NCBI GenBank assembly: GCA_030847615.1
Contig: JAUMIR010000005.1
Span: 82,122,492 to 82,186,491, forward strand
DNA: 64,000 bases
Direction of reading: 5' to 3'
Source: Gambelia wislizenii
Lineage: Eukaryota > Chordata > Lepidosauria > Squamata > Crotaphytidae
This document shows, piece after piece, positions 21,110 to 30,960 of the stretch. Below the pieces are notes generated by a model that was given only the letters and a program-made list of their open reading frames with translations, did no database searches and was not told the DNA's origin. A program made the position numbers and the translations under genes. The first letter of the stretch is position 1. Every line of letters starts with the position of its first letter.

Positions 21110-21446
21110 GAAATGCGTGCTAGTAACATGAAACAAAGCCAGAACTGAAAGCAACACAACACAGGCAATAGATAAACCCTTACAGCGTGAGAATGGCATG
21201 TAGGGAGGGCAGTGGGAGGAGGGGTTGTGTCAGGGGCTATGGCCTTGAAGTCTCCAGAGGAGAAGCATTCCCAGGCCAAAAGGTGGGCTGGCTGCAGTCC
21301 AGAGACAGAGGCCCAGGCAGAGGTATCAGGCCAGGAACCAAACTCATGTCCGGGCCTGGCAGGGGAATCAGGCCAAGAACCAAACTCATGTCAGGGCCTT
21401 CCATGGAATCTACTCTAACACCCAGGATCCATGGAAGATCCTGATA
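21110..21446 (-). repeat. Gypsy 3' LTR (left copy), truncated
   Basis: From GAAATGCGTGCTAGTAACAT to AGGGGTTGTGTCAGGGGCTA it is nearly identical to 26428-26560. It then carries an extra internal direct duplication (two copies of AACCAAACTCATGTC about 40 bp apart, absent from the right LTR). It ends at 21446 with the start codon-side TATCAGGATC, where the right LTR has TGTCAGGATC. The outer part matching 26370-26427 is missing. A purine-rich tract, CTTTGAGGGGG on the minus strand, lies just inside it at about 21453-21464 and is a plausible polypurine tract. Confidence 0.88.
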
Positions 21447-21529
21447 TACCACCCCCTCAAAGAGGAATTCCCCTCCCCAACTCCCAACACCCAGGCAAAG
21501 TAAAAACCCAAAGCAAGAGCCTAGCTAGA

Positions 21530-22222
21530 GAATGACCATCAACCGGGCTTATCAGGGAAGCGGGCATGGAACTTCCTTAATAAGTGAGGAGCCTTGACAT
21601 GCTCAACATTAACCCATTCGGCATGACCCATAGGCAAATGCTTCCACTTTACAAAGTATTATAACACCCCCATGTGAAGTCGAGAGTCCAGCACATCAGA
21701 GATTTGATCATTGTCCACCAAGATAGGACAGGGAGCCTCAGGAACTTGATAATGTTGATCTGGAAGGCATGCCTACTTGAGCGAACTAGAGTGAAACACA
21801 GGATGGACATTACGATACACTTTAGGCAAAGACAGTTCAAAAGCCACAGGGTTGACAACCCTAGCAATAGGGAAAGGACCAATGTATTTCGGGCCCAGCT
21901 TTTTTGAGGGGTGAGGGCTCTTCAGGAACTTAGTGGAGAGATATACCAGATCTCCCACAGCATAGTCTGGTGTAATGTCACATTTCTTATCAGCGTGCTC
22001 TTTGTAGCAAGCCTTCACAAACTTCAGGGCTGACACTACTTTTGGCCATGGCTCCTTGATACGAGTGCACCACTGAGTCACAGGAACTGGATCTTTTGGA
22101 TCCCGTTCTCTGAAAGGCAGAGGGTCAAACTCTTGTCCAGAGACAATTTTAAATGGGGATAGGCCCGTACTTTGGTGCATAGCGTTTTTGTATGCCACCT
22201 CTACAAAAGGTAGCAAATCCAC
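21530..22222 (-). pseudogene. Gypsy integrase C-terminus and chromodomain
   Basis: Positions 22222-21773 are open and encode the end of the integrase: DLLPFVEVAYKNAMHQSTG, then the SH3-like fold region with KKLGPKYIGPFPIARVVNP and VYRNVHPVFHSS. After a stop, the frame still reads PCPILVDNDQISDVLDSR, then YFVKWKHLPMGHAEWVN and LLRKFHARFPDKPG. These are the three recognisable parts of a chromodomain as in Sushi-type chromoviruses, where it is thought to guide integration by histone binding. Stops fall before and inside the chromodomain. Confidence 0.88.
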
Positions 22223-22921
22223 CCAATCAGATTGCTAAAAGTTGAGATAACACCTCAGGTACTCCTCCAAAATTTGGTTCAAACATTCAGTCTGTCCATC
22301 TGTTTGTGGATGATGAGAGCTACTCATCCCCAGTTCAATTCCCAGCAGTTTTGTAAATGTTTTCTAAAACTGGGAGGTGAATTGGGCACCCCTGTTTGAG
22401 ATAATCTTGGTGGGCACCCCATGTAGCCTGTATATGTGCTGTATAAACAGTTTAGCCAGCTGTAGGGCGGTCAGGATTTTCTTGCAGGCAACAAAATCAG
22501 CTTGCTTAGAAAACAAGTCAGTTACCACCCAAATAACTGTCTTTCTCTTACTCTCTGGTAACTCAACAATAAAGTCCATGCTAATGACCTCCCAAGGTTT
22601 AGTGGGGGTAGGCAATGGCTGTAACAGGCCTTTTGGCTTCCCACCTCCCCCTTTTGCAATAGTACACATATGACACCCCTTTACAAAATCCTCCACCTCC
22701 CTCTGCATTTTAGGCCACCAAAATTGTCATAGTGTTAAATGCAATGTGTTCACATACCCAAAGTAACCTGTGCTTTTGACATCATGGCACTGCTTAAGGA
22801 TGGCAGCCCTCATAGCCTCGGGAACATACATGCACTCCCCCTTCCAAGCCAAATCCCCTCTCAGCACTACCTCCCCTTGGTGAGCAAGGAAACAGGGGAC
22901 ATGAGAAAAGGCGTCTGCCAT
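22223..22921 (-). pseudogene. Gypsy integrase zinc-binding and catalytic core
   Basis: The frames give the H2C2 zinc-binding module: QCHDVKSTGYFGY, where the second His (expected GHFG) is Tyr, then KGCHMCTIAK. The DDE core follows: PWEVISMDFIVELP holds the first Asp; IISNRGAQFTSQF has Asn in place of the second catalytic Asp; and PQTDGQTECLNQILEEYL keeps the Glu. Frame breaks occur near 22725 and 22360. The missing His and Asp and the frameshifts make it inactive. Confidence 0.9.
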
Positions 22922-23026
22922 CTGAGACCACCACCCACCCCCAATTTACTTTGAGGGGGAGGGGAAGACCCCAGGAGTGTCAGGGCTGGTGTCACATTTG
23001 GGGCCGCGTCCACCAGAGGCGGCCCG

Positions 23027-23578
23027 TCAGACACCCTGGTTAAATCTTGGTCTTAGGCCAAGGCGGGTCTGCGGTGGCGTCCTGGCATTTGGCCTGGCTG
23101 TGTGTGAGAACTGCCAAGCCCAAATGGGAGGGGGGAAAACCGTATCAACTACCTCCTTCCATTTGCTGTCATGTTGAGGGTACCTGGACAAAGCGTCAGC
23201 TAATAAATTCTTTTTACCCGGGAGAAACTTCAGTGTGAAGTTAAACCGGTAAAAGAAGCTGGCCCACTGAATTTGCTTGGGGTTCAAGCGGCATGGGGTT
23301 TTCAAAGCTTCCAAATATTTGTGATCTGTCCAAACCTCAAAAGGTTGGGAGGATCCTTCCCAGATGGCACCAGGTCTCCAATGCTACTTTGATTACCCCT
23401 GCCTCTTTCTCCCACACTGGCCAATTTTGTTCGATTTCATTGAACTTCCTTGATAGGTACGCACAGGGCCTGAGTTCCCCTCCCTCGTCCCGTTGTAATA
23501 ACACGCCCCATCACTACATCTGAGGGGTCTACTTGAACCAGAAAAGGCTGCTCGGGGTCGGGATGCTTAAGGATGGGC
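23027..23578 (-). pseudogene. Gypsy RNase H
   Basis: The minus strand reads PILKHPDPEQPF then QVDPSD at about 23525 (equivalent of the VDASD motif), LSRKFNEIEQNWPVWEKEA, then EVWTDHKYLEAL near 23330-23295, and QIQWASFFYRFNFTLKFLPG and LLADALSRYPQ near 23260-23165. This order is the Ty3/Gypsy RNase H and tether. At least two frameshifts separate these blocks. Confidence 0.88.
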
Positions 23579-24120
23579 TCATTTGTTAACATACAAATGG
23601 TGTTCTCCCAGTTTACTGAGCACTTTCTTTACCAACTTAACATGGGATGTATAGTCCTCCAAATAGATGAGCACATCATCTAGATATACCAGGACTCCCT
23701 TGCACAAAAATTCTCTAGGCACATCATTAATTAGGTTCATGAACACCCCGGGGCCCCCACATAACCCAAATGGCATTACAAGGAATTCAAATGCCCCTAG
23801 CTGGCAATTAAAAGCAGTTTTCCACTTGCCCCCTCCTTAATTCGCACCCTGTCATAGGCCTCCTGCAAATCCAACTTGGCGAATATTTTCCCTTTGGCCA
23901 AATGAGCCAGGATATCTTTCATTAATGGGAGGGGGTATTGATTTCTAACACTGATGCCATTTAAGGACCTGTAATCAAGGCATAGATGCAGAGAGGAATC
24001 ACGTTTGCATCTGAATAAAACTGGGGCCCCCAAGGGGGAAGTCGTAGGCCTGATGAAACCTCAGGCCAGGTTTTTATCTATGAACTCCCAGAGGGCGTCC
24101 ATTTCTGCTGGGGTCATGGA
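23579..24120 (-). pseudogene. Gypsy reverse transcriptase
   Basis: MTPAEMDALWEFIDKNLA at 24117-24062 is followed by a TGA where Arg is expected (GFIRPTTSPLGAPVLF). Next come LCLDYRSLNGISVRNQYPLP, AKLDLQEAYDRVRIKEG (motif A), a frameshift near 23797, MPFGLCGGPGVFMNLIND (motif B), and VYLDDVLIYLED (motif C, YLDD in place of the more usual YIDD). The catalytic Asp pair survives, but the frame does not. Confidence 0.92.
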
Positions 24121-24264
24121 ATAAATCTTGGGCTTGGGCAGTGCTGCCTCTGAGACTATTTCAATTGCACAGTCAAATGGCCTGTGCATGTGTGGGGGGT
24201 AAAATGTCACATTCCTTCTCTTCAAACACATACTGCCACTGTTTATATTCCACCGGTAGCTCTT

Positions 24265-24760
24265 TCACTTCCCCTTGCACCATAGCAACCTTAAAGTTCT
24301 GGTGATTGGTCCCTTGTGGGAAACCCCGCCCCAGAGAGGCTCACTGGTTCCATACAATCTGTGTTCCTGCACACACATGGGGTCTGTAAAAGTCACAGTT
24401 TCTTTGATCAAGTCTATAGTGGTGTTGTGAAATTTCAACCAGTTCAAGCCTACCACCGAGGCTGGGACCAGGCATGGAGCTACCACAAATTGGAGATCCT
24501 CCTGGTGGTTTTCCATCTTCATTTGTACTGGCCCAGTCATTTGCCTTGCAGGGGCCCCCTTCATCATCCTCCCGTCCATCTGGGACAGCCACACTGGCTT
24601 GTCTAGCTTAATGGTGCTGATTGTGTGAGTTCACTGACTGGGGATGGATGAATTAGCACCTGGGTACACCCGCAGTCCACCATTACCATTACTTTTTGGG
24701 GGACCCCATTATCTGCAACCCCTATCTTGGCTTTTAGGAAAAATGGGGCTTTTACTCCAC
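24265..24760 (-). pseudogene. Gypsy aspartic protease
   Basis: Upstream on the minus strand near 24690, VMVMVDCGCTQVLIHPS matches the active-site region, with DCG where DSG or DTG is usual. It continues through KPVWLSQMDGRM and GPVQMKMENHQEDLQFVVAP to SVVGLNWLKFHNTTIDL, the second conserved block (normally LGLPWL-x-HNP). An active-site Ser to Cys or Ser-to-Cys-like change and frame breaks suggest no activity. Confidence 0.8.
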
Positions 24761-24808
24761 TCACCACAGCACTTGGGCGCGCTTTAGGATTAGCCTGCCC
24801 TCGGGCAC

Positions 24809-26337
24809 TTAGTAGGGCAAGCTGGATCTGTTTCCTGCAGGCTCAGCATCAGAAGAGGAGCCACTGTCATCCGGCACCTCAGAAGAGTCTCCCACCACAT
24901 GACCGGGGACTAAGGCTCGTACCGCTGCTTTGGGTTTTGGCTTGAACGGTGTCTTAGGTGCTGCCAGCTTTCCATCTACCTTCTTGGGCCTCTCTTCAGC
25001 GGTACTGCTCCGGGGTTGCTTTTCTGGGCACTCGGCTATGAGACGGCCACTCTTTCTGCAGTGCAGGCACAGGCCCTTCCGCATCCATCACTCCCTCTCC
25101 GACCCCCCTTATGGGCCTCCAACTGGTCGTGCTGTCTTGGTTTTCTTCCCTGTGGGCCCACACTGGGCTTCCCGCCTAGCCCCTGGCACTGCCGGGCCAG
25201 CTTCATGCTTTGTCTCAGGGTTTCCACCTCCCCAGCCAGCCGCACCCACCCCAGGAGGGTTTCTGGGTTCCCTTGGACTAAGGTCCACTCCAGGATGTCT
25301 GCGTTGAGACCATCCTGAAAATGCTGCACCTTAGTGGCCTTGGTCCAGTCGGGGATCTGGCTGGCCAGGCAGCAGAATTCAGAAGTGTATTCGGCCACAG
25401 GTTTTGAGCCTTGGCATAGGCGTTGAAGTTCTGTGCGTGCACGCCTCATCCTCAGCTGGTCTTCGAATTGAGCTCTGAGGGCCATCATGAAGTTGTGGAA
25501 GCTTCCTAACTCTGGAGCCCCCATGTTGTAGAGCCCCGCCAGCCATTGTGCCACCTCTCCCTTCAACTGGTTGGAGACCTACTGCACCTTCTCAGCCTCC
25601 GTCTGGAATTCTTCCTCCCAGTGAGACATGAATCCCATCACCTGGGTTAAGAAGTATGGCAACTTCACGGCGTCCCCATAAACACAGGTCCCGGTGTTTG
25701 AGACCATGCAGTCTCTCCCATGGCTCAACTGGGCCAGCCCCCGCAGGGGCACTGGACCACCAGGAACCTGTGGGACCAGGCCTCCATAAGGAGGAGCAGG
25801 GACCCCACCTGGGGGAGCCAGGACCCCACCCCCTGGAGGAGCTGGCAGCTGGGGTCCCTGGGATGGTTGCCCTCCCGGGGCTACAGGTTGCTGAGGCAGT
25901 CTCTGTAAAATTTCCAGGAGGCTCGTCTGCATGGATTCCATCTGTTGCTTCAGCTGCTGCACCTCTTTCTCCAGTTCTGAGTGAGGGGGTCTCGCCTCAG
26001 GCTCCCCAAACCCCTCAGTTAGGGGTCTATCCCACCGTAGGGATCTCTGTTCTTCCCGGCCTCACTCATCCAGCCAGAGCCAGCTAGCTCCCATGGCCAT
26101 TCCTGCTCCATGCACTGGAGTCTCGGAGAAAGTGAGGCTGCCCATCCCCAGGGCTTGCCTGGCTCCCAGCTCCATGAGGTTGGGGAGGAGGGTCAGCCTT
26201 CCAGCCCTCCGTCGAGCTCGGCTCAGCTCTCCCTCTGGCAAGCCTGCACTGCCATCTGGCAAGCCAACTCCCTGGTCCCCACCTGTGGCCAGGTCTTTCT
26301 CCATCTGGGTTCCAATCTCTACGTCTTCGGACATCAC
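24809..26337 (-). pseudogene. Gypsy gag
   Basis: One frame runs from about 26337 to 25036 with only two in-frame stops (TGA at 26064-26062, TAG at 25581-25579). It includes EKEVQQLKQQMESMQTSLLE, a short coiled coil, a Pro/Gly-rich linker near 25890-25740, and a capsid-like domain with VAQWLAGLYNMGAPEL, FEDQLRMRRARTELQRLCQG and VAEYTSEFCCLASQIPDW. A frameshift near 25085 moves the zinc knuckle into the next frame: GLCLHCRKSGRLIAECP, a CCHC box in which the His is Arg. The capsid resembles the Sushi/PEG10-RTL1 gag family. A gag start codon cannot be fixed with confidence. Confidence 0.88.
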
Positions 26338-26369
26338 GGGTAGGAATTATGAAAGATTGTGAGTTCTGG

Positions 26370-26699
26370 CTACATGTGATGTACCAGAAACACATTCACA
26401 TTAACAAGATTTCTTTACTGAGCAAAGGAAATGCGTGCTAGTAACATGAAACAAAGCCAGAACTGAAAGCAACACAACACAGGCAATAGATAAACCCTTA
26501 CAGCGTGAGAATGGCATGTAGGGAGGGCAGTGGGAGGAGGGGTTGTGTCAGGGGCTACGGCCTTGAAGTCTCCAGAGGAGAAGCAGTCCAGAGACAAAGA
26601 GGCCCAGGCAGAGGTATCAGGCCAGGAACCAAACTCATGTCAGGGCCTTCCATGGAATCTACTGGAACACCGAGGAATCCATGGAAGAAGATCCTGACA
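26370..26699 (-). repeat. Gypsy 5' LTR (right copy)
   Basis: On the minus strand it starts TGTCAGGATCTTCTTCC at 26699 and runs through TGCCATTCTCACGCTG and TCAGTAAAGAAATC to about TTTCTGGTACATCACA. It lacks the 40-bp internal duplication found in the left LTR. The exact inner boundary is uncertain by about 10 bp because the primer-binding site was not recognised. Confidence 0.85.
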
Positions 26700-27514
26700 C
26701 TAATATCCCCAGAAGCTCATGCTAAAATATAAATCAATTAGTCTTGAAGGTGTTGCTTGACTCCTTCCCCCTCTTTTCATCATTAAAATAAATATACAAT
26801 TTTTCTCTATCTGTTATTGGGTTATTTTTACTTCCCCCTATCTTTTTCTAATGATATTTCATTGAGCAACTAAATTGCTCATTTTGCACCTCAGTTTGGG
26901 GGGTCTGACCCTGCCAAAGACTTTTCAGTCCTATGAATGTCAGCAGGACTGAAGTGTGCACATACTTAACTCCTATCCCATGGGAATCAGTGGGACTTGG
27001 TGGAATTGAGTTTTACTTTAATAAGAACACATCATGAGGTCAACTTTTAGGAACTTTAAAAGCATTATCCACTGTGTGATGGGAATAGTCTGAGTATTTG
27101 AAGTATTCACAATTAGGATCTAATTAAAGGATTACTTTAGCTTGCTTTCATCATTTAGTGCTCAATGAAATCCCCACCCCCACCCTGTCCCAATGTAGTA
27201 TTACCAGCCGACTGTATGTTATTTACTTATATAAACACCTTGGGGGCTATTGGAAGCTGGTCAAATATACTTTGTGTGAATAGAGTGTAATCACCCTCAT
27301 CTAAGAATATTGATTTCTTATAATAATGAGTATCCTTCATTATGTCCAGAATCTTGTAACTGAAAGGGACTGAGCCATGATGCTGCAAAGGAAGGAAAAC
27401 ACTTTTTCCCTACAGTCTGTCAAAACCACCATCCAAAGAAAAGAACTCTCAGACAATCTCTAACAATAGCTGCTTCACTCAATATATAGGTAGTTGTGTT
27501 CGTTTGCTGTAACA
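26700..27514. other. Single-copy non-coding sequence
   Basis: No gene or clear repeat. A phrase near 26985-27000 (GGGAATCAGTGGGACTTGG) is like one near 35440, perhaps an old shared repeat. Confidence 0.35.
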
Positions 27515-27605
27515 AAAGCAACAAAGAATCTTGCAACACCTTAAAAACTTACATATTTTATTTTGCATAAGGTTTTGTGAACTCTGGTCCACTTGATCAG
27601 CAAAG
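27515..27605. repeat. Dispersed repeat fragment, class unresolved
   Basis: AATCTTGCAACACCTTAAAA, then ATTTTGCATAAGGTTTTGTG and TGGTCCACTTGATCAG resemble a repeat I know from many reptile genomes, but I cannot assign it to a class from sequence alone. Confidence 0.45.
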
Positions 27606-27651
27606 GGCAAATTAGATTCAGTCAATATGTGATTGAAGATAGGGATGCTAA

Positions 27652-27741
27652 GAGATTGGAAAAGTTACATTTTGGGAATATAGCTCCCAGAGTCCTCCAA
27701 CCAACATAGCCACTGGGAGATGCTGGCTGGGAGAGTCTGGG
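27652..27741. mobile_element. Palindromic MITE, family of 1153-1270
   Basis: GGAAAAGTTACATTTTGGGA, CTCCCAGAGTCCTCCAACCA and GATGCTGGCTGGGAGAGTC match the copy near 1.2 kb. Only about 90 bp of it remains. Confidence 0.6.
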
Positions 27742-27744
27742 CAT

Positions 27745-27765
27745 CATCATCATCATCATCATCTC
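27745..27765 (+). repeat. (CAT)n microsatellite
   Basis: Seven CAT units in a row. Confidence 0.9.
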
Positions 27766-27769
27766 TTCC

Positions 27770-28806
27770 AATTTCTGAAGATGGATCGTAAATTCACCAT
27801 AGCTAAGATGTTTAAAATGATTGTTTTCCAAATAGCTATCTGAAGACTATTAATAAAAAAATATACTTTTTATCTTTCAGTTTCTCATCTTTGTCAGACT
27901 TTTTTCTTGTTCTGCTTGAATTATATATGAATAAATGTGCACAGCTGAAAATGCATATATTTGGGGAAAAATGTACAAATAGAGTTTAGTGCATGAGACA
28001 AATGGTCGTGCATAGTAAAACACCATATAAAAATATGCACAGTTTTGCAACTTGATATGGAACTTGGCTGGGATAAAAGTGCTGGTGAGATTCTGAAAAA
28101 CACAACAGATATGTTTTCACAGCTCAAAATGAAGGAAACCTGAATGGTGTCCAAAGACCAGCTGTTCTCTCTACATTATTTAAAGAAAAACTTTGATTTT
28201 TATCATTTCCATATCTGTATGGAAAGAAAATATTTTTTTGAAAAAAAACTTAACCCTCCTATCAATTAACACCTCATCTGATCTTCTTGAGATGATGATG
28301 ATCGTGATGGTGATAGCAAGGATTCAACCGCAATAGGCACAAAGGTTTGTGTTAGAATTCAGCAAGACAGCACAGTCTGGGAGCAAGCAGGTAGCTCATT
28401 CTGTTAGATAGACAGTGGCAAAGTCTATCAGCTATTACAAGAAACTGAATGGGTTTTCAAGAAATATATATGCTGGCTAGAGAGCTCTGATCAATGCATG
28501 TCCCTGCTTTCTGTTTTTGGGGAGAATAATACAGATGGTCCTGGGTAAAAGCTGGAGCTGTGCCAGGGAATCTTAAACCTAAATAAGATTCTTTTCATCT
28601 TTTTATGGGAAGAAAACACAAGTGTCCTGTTTGGCAACTGAAAACATGCAGGCCATTGTTAGCCTGAACAATAAAATAGTTATGCAGAATCATGACTTTC
28701 ACATCCATGAAATGCAGATTATATAAATTCATGCCATTTATTAGCATCTACACCCAGATTACCTTTACATGTATCTTTTTGAAAAAGGTATCTGAATAGG
28801 TAGGGC
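27770..28806. other. Single-copy AT-rich sequence
   Basis: Nothing recognised. A GAT-rich imperfect run lies at 28290-28315. Confidence 0.4.
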
Positions 28807-28935
28807 TGCTGAGCAATAGCAATAGAAATAGCAATAGCATTTCTATTTCTATTTCTTTGGCACTGATAGGTGGTAGCCTATCAGTAGCGAAAGCACTCCC
28901 TAAGCAGTTTACAACATGTTAGCTGAGTACAGCTA
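28807..28935 (-). mobile_element. SINE/L2-type tail fragment
   Basis: CAATAGCAATAGAAATAGCA, a TTTCTATTTCTATTTC run and CACTCCCTAAGCAGTTTACA form the reverse complement of the tail shared by L2 (39.26-39.31 kb: CATTCCCTAAGTGGTTTACA) and tRNA-type SINEs. Confidence 0.65.
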
Positions 28936-30779
28936 GCATGCTAGGAAAACCATGAAGCTGGGCCCCTTCACAGGATACAAAGTAGAATGTCCAGGTACGT
29001 TTTGGGGCCTATACTTAATTCACAGTCTAAAGTTTGTTTAATCTCCTGGCTTTTCTGAAGCAGGTCACCATAGTTTCCCAGTTCAAACAAAGCAGGAGAT
29101 AATGAGTTGCTCTGAGAGCTTCTTCCTGCTCAAGGTGCACCATAAACTGAGGAACGAAGAGGCTATATTTGCAAGCAAAAAGCTCATGCTTAGCTCAGAA
29201 ACAAATCAGGTTCCTGGCTCTGGTGTCATTTGTGTGAATTTTGTTGCAATATTAGGATCCTTGTTGTTAACTTTTTAAGACATGGGCATTAACTTACCTG
29301 GAGCAACGGAAGTTGGTTTACCTGTCTGGATGCAGCTGTCACGTAGGTAAGGAGATCACAAGTCACTACTTTAAAAAAAAAAATCACTTAGTCCATTCTC
29401 CAGAGTCCATATGGTTTTACATGGCTTTGCCATTATTAAATAGAAGCAAGGATTTATTGTTCAAATTTGTTATTTCACATCTATTGAAACATTATATATC
29501 TTCTCTAATCTAGGCTTCAGTTAATCTTCCTTCAGTATGTTGTTATAATTTTACCTAACTTGACCATATTTTTATTTCACCTTCCTTAAAAGATGTTGTA
29601 ACTTTCATGGTTTTGTGGTGTAGCAGTGTTACTAATACAGTTTAAAAAATTATCCTCTACAGTGAAACTAAACTTTGCTTAAGCTTGCTTGATTTTCATG
29701 ATGCCAAATGGAAAGAAAGTGCCCACACAATGTAAAAGAAAAACATAAGGCAGTCATTATGTTATTCTTATTTTCTCTTTTATAACTGCTGGCTATTATA
29801 GTTGGTGTTGACTTCCAAGACAATCTGGCCTGGACTAATTCCAGTGTCAAATAACTAGGGTAGCATCCTGCTGAATCAGAAATACAGACCTGTTAATCTT
29901 TGGTCTAGTTTCCCTATATACCGGTATTATAGTTCTTAGTGAGGTTATGCCTCACTTTCAAGTAGTTCTTACAGTAGATTAAGTGGCAATCTGTGTCAGG
30001 ACTGTACCATTTCAGACAGAATTGTCTGAACACTATTGTAGAAAAAAAAACCCTTCAGGAAATAAGCTAAATGTCAGAGGAAATGGTTCACTTTATCATT
30101 GAACCTTGGAATTACACCCTCATGTATCATGCAGTTATAGAACATTAACAGAACTGGTTTACTGTTTATGACAATGATATACCTGATAACTCTACTCCTT
30201 TCCCAACAATGGGATGATCAACAAAATGCAAGCAATGCAGTAACTAAATCTGATATAACTGATCTCAGTTCCTTATCAAATGTTAATATAGTGGACCCAC
30301 CAACTATATGTAATAACTTGAGTGTACAGCTGGAAAACACATCTATGTATTTCTGCAGTTCCAAGAGCCATTACTCTCATAACATCCTGCACAACCAAAA
30401 CACCATTTTATGGGATTCTCATATTGTAAAAAACAATGCTCAGTCTAACTGATACTTTTATTTAACATAGATAATATCCAGAATGCAGTCTCAACTCTCA
30501 GTGGGCACAGATACTTTGAAAAGCAGTTCTGACAAGATAATTGTTTCTCGTAAAATATATCAATATCTAACATAATGTTGCTACATAAAATGAAATGGCA
30601 AAAACATAGATATCACAAAGGTTTTTGATTGCTCACTGGGAAACCACAGGGCCATGTGCAATTGTAATTTAAGCATCTCTGCTGGCTGCATTTAGCCAAG
30701 CCTTTTTCCAAGCAATTGCTGATCTGTGCAGGGACATGCCCTTTTATGCCATGACTATTTAGCTATTTAAGAATCTTTA
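28936..30779. other. Single-copy AT-rich sequence
   Basis: No gene supported. A 94-codon open frame at 30168-30452 has no recognisable motif and ordinary AT-rich composition; I treat it as chance. Confidence 0.4.
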
Positions 30780-30960
30780 CTGGGGATCTTGTCAAAGGCT
30801 TTTTGAAAGTCCAAATGCAGAATATTGACATAATCACCCTTATCCACATTAGTTTATTGACTCCTTCAAGGAAGTCCTATAGATTTCTCAGGCTGCCACA
30901 GTGATAGAATTCTATATCTGCCAATAAAAAATCTGCCTCCCCCCACCCCTGAAACTGAAG
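30780..30960 (-). pseudogene. Ancient CR1/L3-like reverse transcriptase fragment
   Basis: The minus strand reads NILHLDFQKAFDKIP at about 30826-30782, the motif A region of CR1-group reverse transcriptases. The flanking TTTATTGACTCCTTCAAGGA on the plus strand fits the region just upstream in the same family. Divergence from the 63 kb CR1 is high, so this is an old copy, possibly shared among amniotes. Confidence 0.6.

Larger units (their letters stand above)
21110..26699 (-). mobile_element. Ty3/Gypsy chromodomain retrotransposon (Sushi-like), degenerate
   Basis: Two related LTRs bracket gag, protease, RT, RNase H, integrase and a chromodomain remnant, in that order on the minus strand. Pol order (RT-RNase H-integrase) and the chromodomain place it among vertebrate chromoviruses of the Sushi type. 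Neither gag nor pol is open throughout; stops and frameshifts occur in every domain, several at TGA or CA where a CpG codon is likely ancestral. Right flank starts at 26700. The left LTR lacks its expected outer end, so no target duplication can be confirmed. Confidence 0.93.

Noticed and set aside
22377..26362. Plus-strand open frames of 60-143 codons across the Gypsy element
   Set aside because: They are antisense shadows of gag and pol, whose minus-strand motifs are unambiguous.
30168..30452. 94-codon Asn/Ser-rich frame
   Set aside because: Ordinary AT-rich composition, no motif, no neighbouring exon-like signals. A chance frame of this length is not surprising in 64 kb.
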